From contig JAGYKK010000011.1 in NCBI GenBank assembly GCA_018401645.1, forward strand, positions 1 to 64,000: a DNA stretch of 64,000 bases. The letters run 5' to 3'. Origin of the DNA: Mycobacterium sp. Lineage in GTDB: Bacteria > Actinomycetota > Actinomycetes > Mycobacteriales > Mycobacteriaceae. The notes below the pieces were generated by a model. It worked only from the letters and a program-made list of their open reading frames with translations. It ran no database searches and was not told the origin of the DNA. Position 1 is the first letter of the stretch. Every line of letters begins with the position of its first letter. Below are positions 50,043 through 58,025 of this stretch, in pieces. The position numbers and the translations under genes were made by a program.

Positions 50043-51119
50043 ATGGCTGATCGTCGACTGCGTCACCTGCGGGCCATCGAGGACAATCTGGGCGCCAAGC
50101 CCGACGCCGCCCTCGTTGACTACCTGCGCATACCGGAAAAGTACGTCAGCCCCGTCCGGCGCATCGCGCTTCGGGTGGTGTACGCGCTGTCCGCGCTGTT
50201 CATCGCGGCGATCGTCGTCTACCTCGACCGCGACGGTTACAACAACGCCGCCGGCACACCGCTGACCTTCCTGGACTGCCTCTATTACGCCACGGTGTCG
50301 CTGTCGACCACCGGCTATGGCGACATCGCCCCGTTCTCCGAGCGGGCCCGGCTGATGAACATCCTGGTCATCACCCCGCTACGGTTTGCCTTCCTGATCG
50401 TGCTGATCGGAACCACCGTCGAGACGCTGACGGCCGCGTCGCGCCAAGCCCTGAAGATCCAGCATTGGAGGAACACCGTGCGCAACCACACCGTCGTCGT
50501 CGGCTACGGCACCAAGGGGCGCACCGCGGTGACGGCCATGATCGGCGACGGGGTCGCGCCGGCCGACATCGTTGTCGTCGACACCAATCAGGCCTCCCTG
50601 GACCGGGCCAACGTGGCCGGCCTGGTGACCGTGCGCGGAGATGCCAACAAATCCGATGTGCTGCGACTGGCCGGCGCCCAGCACGCCAAGGCGATCATCG
50701 TCGCGACCAGTGACGACCCGACTGCGGTGCTGGTGACCCTGACCGCTCGCGAACTGGCGCCGTCCGCCACGATCATCGCATCGGTGCGCGAAGCCGAGAA
50801 CCAGCATCTGCTCCTGCAGTCCGGGGCGAACTCGGTGGTGGTGTCCTCGGAGACAGCCGGTCGGCTGCTGGGCCTGGCCACCTCCAAGCCCACCGTGGTC
50901 GAGATGATCGACGATCTGCTGACCCCGCACGCCGGGTTCGCCATCGCCGAGCGTGAGGTGGAACCCAAGGAGGTCGGCGGCTCACCCAAGCATCTGGGCG
51001 ACATCGTGCTCGGGGTGGTCCGTGACGGCAAGCTGGTTCGGGTAGGCGAACCCGAGGTTGATTCGCTGGAGAAGAACGATCGCCTGCTGTACGTCCGCGA
51101 TTCCAACGAAAAAGACTGA
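50043..51119 (+). CDS. Potassium channel with RCK (TrkA-N/TrkA-C) domains, Rv3200c-like
   Basis: The 358-residue protein has two membrane helices (residues about 42-60 and 105-125) flanking a pore with selectivity filter STTGYGD, followed by an RCK domain (TVVVGYGTKGRTAVTAMI, residues about 148-165; VVDTNQASLDRA) and a TrkA-C-like domain. It is a ligand-gated K+ channel of the Kch/MthK type. The frame is intact. It precedes nudC by 5 bp. Confidence 0.92.
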   Translation: MADRRLRHLRAIEDNLGAKPDAALVDYLRIPEKYVSPVRRIALRVVYALSALFIAAIVVYLDRDGYNNAAGTPLTFLDCLYYATVSLSTTGYGDIAPFSERARLMNILVITPLRFAFLIVLIGTTVETLTAASRQALKIQHWRNTVRNHTVVVGYGTKGRTAVTAMIGDGVAPADIVVVDTNQASLDRANVAGLVTVRGDANKSDVLRLAGAQHAKAIIVATSDDPTAVLVTLTARELAPSATIIASVREAENQHLLLQSGANSVVVSSETAGRLLGLATSKPTVVEMIDDLLTPHAGFAIAEREVEPKEVGGSPKHLGDIVLGVVRDGKLVRVGEPEVDSLEKNDRLLYVRDSNEKD

Positions 51120-51124
51120 GCGCA

Positions 51125-52072
51125 TTGAGTTTTGAGCTGCGCAAGGTGCCTTCGCTATCTCGGGTCGGCGCCGACCGGGCCGATCATCTGCGCACCGACG
51201 TCGATGCCGCCATCGCAGGCTGGGCGGACGCGCTGCTGCTACGCGTCGATGACCGCAACCAGGTCCTGATTGTCGAGGAACAGTTGGCCCTCGGTCCCGC
51301 AGCGGCCTTCGCCGATGACCCCCCCGGCGATGCGGTGTTCCTGGGGCGTATCAACGACGGTCGCCATGTTTGGGCGGTGCGGGCCGCACTGGAGGCTTCG
51401 GCGGACACGGCGGTGCGCATCGTTGACCCGCGGCGTTCGTCCCAGGGGTTCGACGATCTCAGTGCGCAGTTACTGGCCTGCGCGCTCGCGCTGCTGAATT
51501 GGCATGACGGTGCGCGTTTCTCGGCTCACGACGGTTCTCCGACCACATCGATCAGGGGCGGCTGGGCCCGTCGCAATCTGCTCACCGGCCACGAGGAGTT
51601 TCCGCGGATCGATCCGGCGGTGATCTGCCTGGTGCACGACGGCGGCGACCGCGCGGTGCTGGCCCGCCAGACCATGTGGCCGCCGCGACTGTTCTCGCTG
51701 CTGGCCGGTTTCGTGGAGGCCGGCGAATCATTCGAATCGTGTGTGGCGCGCGAGATCGCCGAGGAGATCGGCCTGGACGTGCGGGAGGTGCGCTACCTCG
51801 GCAGTCAGCCGTGGCCGTTCCCACGGTCGTTGATGATCGGTTTCCACGCTCTCGGTGATCCCGATCAGGAGTTCGCCTTTAACGACGGCGAGATCGCCGA
51901 GGCGGCCTGGTTCACCCGCGCCGAGGTGCGCACCGCCCTGGAGGTCGGGGACTGGAGCAGCGACTCGGACTCGCGGTTGCTGCTGCCTGGGTCGATTTCG
52001 ATCGCCCGGGAGATCATCGAATCCTGGGCGTATCAGGACATCGACACCTCGGGCGTGTCAGGCGGCGGGTAG
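51125..52072 (+). CDS. nudC: NAD(+) diphosphatase NudC
   Basis: NudC hydrolyses NAD(H) to NMN and AMP and removes NAD caps from RNA; in mycobacteria it also detoxifies drug-NAD adducts. The 315-residue protein has the Nudix box GFVEAGESFESCVAREIAEE (continuing IGL) and the NADH-pyrophosphatase signature SQPWPFPRSLM. The zinc-ribbon cysteines of E. coli NudC are absent (NWHDGARFSAHDGSP), as in other mycobacteria to my knowledge. TTG 51125 is the start. The 3' end overlaps the convergent transglutaminase gene by 15 bp. Confidence 0.92.
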   Translation: MSFELRKVPSLSRVGADRADHLRTDVDAAIAGWADALLLRVDDRNQVLIVEEQLALGPAAAFADDPPGDAVFLGRINDGRHVWAVRAALEASADTAVRIVDPRRSSQGFDDLSAQLLACALALLNWHDGARFSAHDGSPTTSIRGGWARRNLLTGHEEFPRIDPAVICLVHDGGDRAVLARQTMWPPRLFSLLAGFVEAGESFESCVAREIAEEIGLDVREVRYLGSQPWPFPRSLMIGFHALGDPDQEFAFNDGEIAEAAWFTRAEVRTALEVGDWSSDSDSRLLLPGSISIAREIIESWAYQDIDTSGVSGGG

Positions 52073-52873
52073 TTCGTCGGTCCAGACCCGGAAGCCGGAC
52101 AGGGTGTTGTCGCCGAAGGCGTTACTGAGTGCGACGTCAGCGGCGTCGCGGCCCCGTGCAATCAAGACTCTGCCGATGCGCGGGATGTTGTTGCGGGCGT
52201 CGAACGTGTACCACTGCCCGCCGAGGTACACCTCGAACCAGGCGGCGAAGTCCATCGGACCGTACGGCGGCGGCATCCCGATGTCGCCAAGGTAGCCGGT
52301 GCAGTAGCGGGCCGGGATATTCATGCAGCGGCAGAAGGCAACGGCAAGGTTGTTGAAGTCGCGGCACACACCGGTCTGGTTGTTGAAGGTTTCCAGTGCC
52401 GTCTGGGTCGATGACGCGTACTCGTAGCCGAACGTGACGTGTTGGTGGACGTAGTCGCAGATCGCCTGCACCCGGCCCCATCCGGTTGGGGCGTGGCCGA
52501 ACAGTTCCCACGCGGTGGCCGAGAGCCGATCGGTTTCGCAGTATCGGCTCCCGAGAAGGTAGACGAGGGTGTCGACCGGAAGTTCCGATACCGGAATCTG
52601 TTGCGCCTCAGCCACGATGACGTCCGGGAGTCCGGTGTCGTTGACGATCGCATTCGCGGTGACGCGGGTGCGTCCCATCGGAGCGACGATGCGAGTGCAC
52701 CAGTTGCCGAAGCCGTCGCGGTAGGCGTCCACCGGAACCGGCGGATCGAAAATCAGGTCATCGCGGCCGATGAGATCGGACACCCGGGTGAAGTGGACGT
52801 TGAGGTTGAAGATCATCGGGGTGGGCTTCGGGCAGTCGAAGATCATCTCGAAGCCGACGTTGATTCGTATCAT
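52058..52873 (-). CDS. Transglutaminase-fold protein of the Anbu operon, catalytic His apparently lost
   Basis: The 271-residue protein has an N-terminal beta domain (YDCPKPTPMIFNLNVHF-type; here FDCPKPTPMIFNLNVHFTR) and a transglutaminase-like core with the nucleophile in QTGVCRDFNNLAVAFCR (Cys near residue 170), followed by PARYCTGYLGD. In relatives the His follows as DFHAWFEVYL; here it reads DFAAWFEVYLGGQWYTFDARNN, with Ala in the His position while the Asp is kept. This argues against ordinary peptidase or transamidase chemistry. Its ATG overlaps the upstream amidohydrolase stop (ATGA), so it is the last gene of a coupled operon. Confidence 0.85.
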   Translation of the reverse strand: MIRINVGFEMIFDCPKPTPMIFNLNVHFTRVSDLIGRDDLIFDPPVPVDAYRDGFGNWCTRIVAPMGRTRVTANAIVNDTGLPDVIVAEAQQIPVSELPVDTLVYLLGSRYCETDRLSATAWELFGHAPTGWGRVQAICDYVHQHVTFGYEYASSTQTALETFNNQTGVCRDFNNLAVAFCRCMNIPARYCTGYLGDIGMPPPYGPMDFAAWFEVYLGGQWYTFDARNNIPRIGRVLIARGRDAADVALSNAFGDNTLSGFRVWTDELPAA

Positions 52874-53613
52874 TGCTCTCCGGTCTCGGCTGGGCGTGGT
52901 GGCATTGGTCCGCCCAGGTGGGCGGATGCCGTGCGTAACGCGTGAGTGAGTGCCCGGCGCAGCGCCGGCCAGCGCCGACCGGCATTCATGACGATGCGCT
53001 GGTTGATCTCCAATTCGATTCCAAGGTAGTCATTGTGACTGAAACTACGGCGAAAATGTGTCGTCAACCCATCGGATTTGCCGGCGTACGGGTAGTTGCG
53101 GCGCACCCGGACCTCCGGTGCCAGGGCCGCGATCGACTCCTTCCAGCGGGCACACAATTCGTTCTCGCCGCTTCGGCCGGGGTCATAGAGCAGACCGACG
53201 TCGGTGGTGCGGACCTTGCCATTGAGTTCGGCGGTGAAACTGTGCGACGAAATGTGGACCACTCGGTCGCCGCGGGCGAGGGCCTGTTCCACCAAATGCT
53301 GCGCCTCGGCGCGGTAGGGCCGGTAATGATGGTCGACGATCTGCGCCCTGGTCTTTCGCGGCGTGCCGCGGGTCGCCTCCGAGAACAGTTGCCGATGACC
53401 AATCGACCGATTCAGATCAACCAGCAGGCGGCTTGTCGTCGACGCCACCAATGGCGCCCGGAAGGTGTCGGCCAGAGCCTTCGCCATGACCAGCGAGCCG
53501 GGGTCGTGCCCGCGGTGGGAATCCAGGAGGGCCCGACGCCCCCGGAACAGCGACCGATAGGCCGCCGGTATTCGATTGCCGCCGTGTTCGCAGGTGATGA
53601 TGTAAGAGTCCAT
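52870..53613 (-). CDS. N-formylglutamate amidohydrolase-family protein
   Basis: The 247-residue protein shows family PF05013 landmarks: ITCEHGGNRIPAAYRSLF (metal His/Glu), LLDSHRGHDPGSLVMAKAL, LVDLNRSIGHRQLFS, VVHISSHSFT and YLGIELEINQR. Classical members cleave N-formylglutamate in histidine breakdown, but no hut gene is near. Beside an Anbu and a transglutaminase-fold gene it more likely acts on a glutamate- or peptide-type amide; that is inference. It starts 15 bp after anbu and overlaps the next start. Confidence 0.87.
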   Translation of the reverse strand: MDSYIITCEHGGNRIPAAYRSLFRGRRALLDSHRGHDPGSLVMAKALADTFRAPLVASTTSRLLVDLNRSIGHRQLFSEATRGTPRKTRAQIVDHHYRPYRAEAQHLVEQALARGDRVVHISSHSFTAELNGKVRTTDVGLLYDPGRSGENELCARWKESIAALAPEVRVRRNYPYAGKSDGLTTHFRRSFSHNDYLGIELEINQRIVMNAGRRWPALRRALTHALRTASAHLGGPMPPRPAETGEQ

Positions 53614-53628
53614 CGCCGTCGGCGCCCG

Positions 53629-54357
53629 TCACCAACACAACTCGGGAAGGTCGCGGAATACCTGCCGCAGGCCGTCGCTCCAGTCATGGCTGAGCGCGGT
53701 GAAGTAGTCGTCACCGGCATCGAATCGGCGTCGGAACCGGACTTCCAAGCTGTCCCGCTGGTAGCACACCAGGTCGATCGGCATGCCCACCGACAGGTTG
53801 CTGCGCATGGTCGAATCAAACGACACGAGTACGCATTTTGTGGCGTCGGCAAGCGGCGTGCGTTGGGTGAGCACCCGATCGAGGATGGGCCTTCCGTACT
53901 TGGTCTCGCCGGTCTGGAAAAAGTGCGTATCCGCGCTGGCTTCGATGAAGTTGCCCTCGGCATAGGTACGAAACAGTCGCATCGGTTCGCCGCCGATTTG
54001 TCCACCGACGATGAACGAGGCGTTGAATTCGACCTGGTTCGCTTCCAGGTAGTCGGCATCGCGGTTCTCGACATCGCGCATCGCATCGGAGACCAACGTC
54101 ACGACGTCGAACATGGTTCGGGCACCGAAGATGTTGGTTTCGTCGTCACCGCCGGCGCAACGCTGCCTCAGGGTGCTGATGACGGCCTGGGTGCCGGCTA
54201 GATTTCCCGAACTCAACAGGACGATGACGCGGTCACCGGGACGTTCGAAGACGGTCATCTTGCAGAATTTGGCGATACTGTCCATGCCGGCAGTGGTTCG
54301 GGAGTCCGAGGCGAAAATCAATCCGTCGTCGAGCAATACGCCGATGCAGTACGTCAT
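53629..54357 (-). CDS. Anbu-type proteasome beta-subunit homologue (BPH/proteasome-type protease)
   Basis: Anbu is the ancestral-beta-subunit branch of Ntn hydrolases, which assembles into rings or helical stacks. The 242-residue protein begins MTYCIGVLLDDGLIFASDSRT, so Thr2 becomes the nucleophile after Met removal, with Asp in ASDSRT and Lys in AKFCKM at the proteasome-like positions. Later segments: VIVLLSSGNLAGTQAV, FIVGGQIGGEP, VLVSFDSTMRSNLSVGMPIDL. It leads a three-gene leftward operon. The 155-bp gap from mrx1 (54358-54512) must hold its promoter, but I see no clear boxes or Shine-Dalgarno sequence. Canonical prcA/prcB proteasome genes are not in this window. Confidence 0.92.
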   Translation of the reverse strand: MTYCIGVLLDDGLIFASDSRTTAGMDSIAKFCKMTVFERPGDRVIVLLSSGNLAGTQAVISTLRQRCAGGDDETNIFGARTMFDVVTLVSDAMRDVENRDADYLEANQVEFNASFIVGGQIGGEPMRLFRTYAEGNFIEASADTHFFQTGETKYGRPILDRVLTQRTPLADATKCVLVSFDSTMRSNLSVGMPIDLVCYQRDSLEVRFRRRFDAGDDYFTALSHDWSDGLRQVFRDLPELCW

Positions 54358-54512
54358 GCTGTGCAAGAAGCATGGGGGGGCCTGGAGTTCAATCCGTTCC
54401 CCATTCTGTCCGCCTCGCGCCCGATCATGGCCGACCCTACAGGTGGGGCCGGCACCGTGCTTGTTGCGAGAACGGCCGGTGTTCACCCACCCGATCTCAG
54501 CGATGCGAGCAG

Positions 54513-54758
54513 CTAGAGGCCGAGCTTGGCCTTGATGTCCCTGATGGACGGATTGGTCATCGCGGTGCCGTCGGGGAACTCCAGCGTCGGAACGGTCTGG
54601 TTACCGCCGTTGACGCCCATCACGTAATCGGCGGCGGCGGGATCGTGCTCGATGTCGACCTCGGTGAAGGAGATACCGGCGGATTTCATGGCGACCTTGA
54701 GGCGCTTGCAATAGCCGCACCACACCGTGGTGTACATCGTGAGCTGGGAATCAGTCAT
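54513..54758 (-). CDS. mrx1: Mycoredoxin-1
   Basis: Mrx1 is the glutaredoxin-like enzyme that reduces mycothiol-mixed disulfides. The 81-residue protein has the redox motif TVWCGYCKRLK near residue 11, the cis-Pro loop QTVPTLEF and VMGVNGGN. It matches Rv3198A and is divergent from uvrD2 by 55 bp. No Shine-Dalgarno box is visible, so a leaderless message is possible. Confidence 0.93.
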   Translation of the reverse strand: MTDSQLTMYTTVWCGYCKRLKVAMKSAGISFTEVDIEHDPAAADYVMGVNGGNQTVPTLEFPDGTAMTNPSIRDIKAKLGL

Positions 54759-54813
54759 AAGGAGATCAACATAACCGGTTCGTGACGGGCCGTCGTCGGT
54801 ACCTCCTGCGAAG

Positions 54814-56925
54814 ATGGACGCCATGCCGGTAGCCGTGGACCACCTGGTCGGTCTCGACGACGAACAGCGTGAGGCCGTGTTGGCTCCCCGCGGTCCGCTG
54901 TGTGTGCTGGCCGGGGCCGGTACCGGCAAGACCCGCACCATCACCCACCGGATCGCGCACCTGATCGCAGGCGGCCACGTCGCAGCGGGGCAGGTGCTGG
55001 CGGTGACGTTCACCTCCCGGGCGGCCGGGGAGATGCGCAGCCGGTTGCGCGCCATGGACGCCAGCCCGGCCGCCGGAGGCGCCTCGGTGGCTTCCGTGCA
55101 GGCGCTTACCTTCCACGCCGCGGCCCGTCGCCAGCTGCAGTATTTCTGGCCTCGGGTGGTCGGCTCCACGGGCTGGGAACTGCTCGACCGCAAGTTCGCC
55201 GTCGTGGCCCAGGCCGCCAACCGGGTGCGCGTGCAGGTCAGCACCGACGACGTCCGCGACCTCGCCGGTGAGATCGAGTGGGCCAAGGCCTCCCTGATTA
55301 CGCCGGAGGGCTACGCCGCCGCGGTCGGTGAACTCGGCCGCGACATTCCGCTGGACGCCGAGAAGATCGCCGCCATCTATGCCGCCTACGAAACCCTCAA
55401 GGCCAACCGCGACGGCCGGACGCTGCTGGATTTCGACGATCTGCTGCTGCACACCGCCGCGGCGATCGAGAACGACGCGGCGGTAGCCAGCGAGTTCCGG
55501 GATCGCTACCGCTGTTTCGTGGTCGACGAGTACCAGGACGTCACGCCACTGCAGCAGCGGGTGCTCGACGCGTGGCTCGGTGACCGCGACGATCTCACCG
55601 TGGTCGGTGACGCAAACCAGACCATCTACTCGTTCACCGGTGCCTCGCCGCGCTACCTGCTGGACTTCTCCCGGCGCTTCCCGGAGGCATGCGTGGTGCG
55701 CCTGGAACGCGACTACCGCTCCACCCCGCAGGTGGTGTCCCTGGCCAACCGGGTGATCGCCGCGGCCCGGGGCCGGATGGCGGGCAGTCGGTTGCAGTTA
55801 ATCGGCCAGCGCTCGCCCGGCCCGGAACCCAGGTTCTCCGAGCACCCCGACGAGGCCGCGGAGGCCACCGCGGTGGCGCGCTCGGTCAAGGCCCTCGTCG
55901 CCGCCGGCACCCCGGCCTCAGAGATCGCGGTGCTTTATCGCATCAACGCGCAGTCTGAGGCCTACGAAGAGGCGCTCACCGCGGCCGGTATCGCCTTCCA
56001 GGTGCGCGGCGGGGAGGGCTTCTTCTCCCGCCAGGAAATCCGCCAGGCGCTGGTGGCGCTGCAGCGCGCGGCGGACAGGGACGTCGAGGGGGAGGTCCCG
56101 GAGGTGGTGCGTGGTCTGCTTGAACCGCTGGGCCTGACCGACGCGGCACCGGTGGGCGTCAAGGCGCGGGAACGCTGGGAGGCGCTGACCGCGCTGGCCG
56201 AACTGGTCGACGACGAAGTCGCCGCCCGCCCGGATCTCGCGCTGCCCGCGCTGGTTGCCGAACTGAAGCTGCGTGCCGATGCGCGGCATCCACCGGTGGT
56301 GCAGGGTGTCACGCTGGCCTCGTTGCACGCTGCCAAGGGCCTGGAGTGGGATGCGGTGTTCCTCGTCGGACTGGCCGACGGCACTCTGCCGATCAGCCAT
56401 GCGGTGTCCAAGGGCCCCGACAGTGAGGCGGTCGAAGAAGAGCGCCGGCTGTTCTACGTCGGAATCACCCGCGCCAGAATGCATCTCGAGCTCAGCTGGG
56501 CGCTGGCCCGCAATGCCGGTGGCCGCCAGGGCCGTCGGCCGTCGCGATTCCTGGTCGGCATCGCTCCGCAGACCCAGGCCGCAGCCGAGCCGAGTAAGCC
56601 GCGACGCCAGCGCGGCGCCACCCCGCGATGCCGGGTGTGCAATGCGGTGCTCACCGCCGCACCGGCGATCATGTTGCGGCGCTGCGAAACCTGCTCGGTG
56701 GACATCGACGACAAACTGCTGGCCCGGCTCAAGGAATGGCGGCTGGCGACCTCCAAGGAACTCAGCGTGCCCGCCTACGTGGTGTTCACCGACAACACAT
56801 TGATCGCGATCGCCGAGTCCCTGCCAGGAGACGACGCCGCGCTGGTCGCCATCCCGGGCATCGGCGCTCGTAAGCTCGAACAGTTCGGTGCTGACGTGCT
56901 GGAGTTGGTGCGCGACCGCGGGTGA
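54814..56925 (+). CDS. uvrD2: ATP-dependent DNA helicase UvrD2
   Basis: UvrD2 is an essential mycobacterial 3'-5' SF1 helicase. The 703 residues are intact: Q-motif [70 protein letters not shown] and [15 protein letters not shown] tetracysteine module (CRVCNAVL and CETCSVD, residues about 608-630) links to a C-terminal HRDC domain ([20 protein letters not shown]). ATG 54814 or ATG 54823 may start it. It matches Rv3198c. Confidence 0.96.
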   Translation: MDAMPVAVDHLVGLDDEQREAVLAPRGPLCVLAGAGTGKTRTITHRIAHLIAGGHVAAGQVLAVTFTSRAAGEMRSRLRAMDASPAAGGASVASVQALTFHAAARRQLQYFWPRVVGSTGWELLDRKFAVVAQAANRVRVQVSTDDVRDLAGEIEWAKASLITPEGYAAAVGELGRDIPLDAEKIAAIYAAYETLKANRDGRTLLDFDDLLLHTAAAIENDAAVASEFRDRYRCFVVDEYQDVTPLQQRVLDAWLGDRDDLTVVGDANQTIYSFTGASPRYLLDFSRRFPEACVVRLERDYRSTPQVVSLANRVIAAARGRMAGSRLQLIGQRSPGPEPRFSEHPDEAAEATAVARSVKALVAAGTPASEIAVLYRINAQSEAYEEALTAAGIAFQVRGGEGFFSRQEIRQALVALQRAADRDVEGEVPEVVRGLLEPLGLTDAAPVGVKARERWEALTALAELVDDEVAARPDLALPALVAELKLRADARHPPVVQGVTLASLHAAKGLEWDAVFLVGLADGTLPISHAVSKGPDSEAVEEERRLFYVGITRARMHLELSWALARNAGGRQGRRPSRFLVGIAPQTQAAAEPSKPRRQRGATPRCRVCNAVLTAAPAIMLRRCETCSVDIDDKLLARLKEWRLATSKELSVPAYVVFTDNTLIAIAESLPGDDAALVAIPGIGARKLEQFGADVLELVRDRG

Positions 56926-56959
56926 GCCTTGAGGTGATGCCGGCGTTAGCATTGCGCCC

Positions 56960-57587
56960 GTGACGTGGTCGGCCAGAGAGCGTGAACTGCTGGCAGTCAC
57001 GTTGCGTCTGTTGCAGGAACACGGCCGAGCGGTTGACGCTGGATGAGGTCGCGGCAGCCGGCCGAGCCAGTAAGGCCACCATGTACCGGCGTTGGCCGAC
57101 CAAGGCCGAATTGGTGCTGGCCGCGTTCATCGAGGGCATCAGCCAGGACGCGGTGCCGCCGGACACCGGCAGTCTGCGCGAGGATCTCATCGCCATCGGC
57201 GACACCGTATGTGCGCAGATCAAGGAGCATGCCAGCACCTTGCGGGCGGTCCTCGGGGAGGTCTCGCGCAATCCGGCGCTCAATGACGCCATGCAGGAGC
57301 AGTTGTTCGATCAGCGCAGGGCGATGATGAAGCAGGTGGTCAAGCGGGCCGTCGACCGCGGTGAGATCGGTGCCGACGCGGTCAACAGCGAACTGTGGGA
57401 TCTGTTGCCGGGCTACCTCATCTATCGCACGGTGATCCAGAACCGGCTGCCCACCCGCCGCACGGTCCGCACCCTCGTCGACGACATGATCATGCCCAGT
57501 CTCATCCGGCCCCGCCCGTACGGGGCCCTGAGGGTGCCAGCCAGCGTCCGGTACCGTACCGTACTGACGGTGGAGGCTGACCGGTGA
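56960..57587 (+). CDS. TetR-family regulator of the mmpS-mmpL block (frameshifted near 57,023)
   Basis: GTG 56960 gives MTWSARERELLAVTLRLLQEHG, and then the family match moves one frame to ERLTLDEVAAAGRASKATMYRRW, the recognition helix. The rest (VCAQIKEHASTLRAVLGEVSR; LLPGYLIYRTVIQNRLP) is a typical TetR C-terminal domain. The stop overlaps the mmpS start (GTGA), so it is the first gene of the efflux/lipid-transport operon and probably represses it. A GGTACCGTACCGTAC stretch at 57550-57564, inside its 3' end, might serve as an operator. Confidence 0.8.
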
Positions 57588-58025
57588 ACCGCAGGCCCCT
57601 GCGATCGGTTGTCGGCCGGGCCTGGCTGGTCTGGGTGTCGATCGCGATCGTCGCACTCGCCGGCTTCGCGGTGTACCGACTGCAGGGCGCTTTCGGCCCC
57701 CTGGACACCGCGACCCCGGCGGTGCCGCCGACCAGATCGTGCCGTTCAATCCCAAACAGGTTCAACTCGAGGTGTTCGGCGAGCCCGGCGCCACCGCGAC
57801 CATCACCTACACCGACGTCAACGCCCGACCGCAGCGCGTCGACGACGCCGCCCTGCCGTGGTCCTATGAAGACTCGACGACCACGCCGGCGGTCGTGGTC
57901 AACTTCAGGCCCAGGGTGACGGCAACAGCCTGGGCTGCCGTGTCACCATTGACGGGATAGTCAAGGTGGAGCGCCTCGAGAACGCCACGAGTGCCTACGT
58001 CTTCTGCTTAGACAAGTCCGGATGA
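57584..58025 (+). CDS. MmpS-family transport accessory protein (two frameshifts)
   Basis: GTG 57584 encodes a membrane anchor (WLVWVSIAIVALAGFAVYRLQ) and then the MmpS beta-sandwich, whose pieces lie in three frames: start to ATPAVPP, then ADQIVPFNPKQVQLEVFGEP to TTTPAVVVNF from about 57,735, then QAQGDGNSLGCRVTIDGIVK to CLDKSG from about 57,905. Two missing bases restore about 147 residues. MmpS proteins support MmpL transporters in the periplasm. The TGA overlaps the mmpL ATG. Confidence 0.82.

Noticed and set aside
49605..50066. DoxX-like protein of 147 residues as read without correction
   Set aside because: The uncorrected tail (RYRCGSGRWPGCRCRSR) is unlike the family, while the adjacent frame continues the hydrophobic pattern and ends cleanly.
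51125..52072. Loss of zinc-ribbon cysteines in NudC as an oddity
   Set aside because: To my knowledge mycobacterial NudC proteins generally lack the full E. coli-type Cys4 set, so this is not special to the window.
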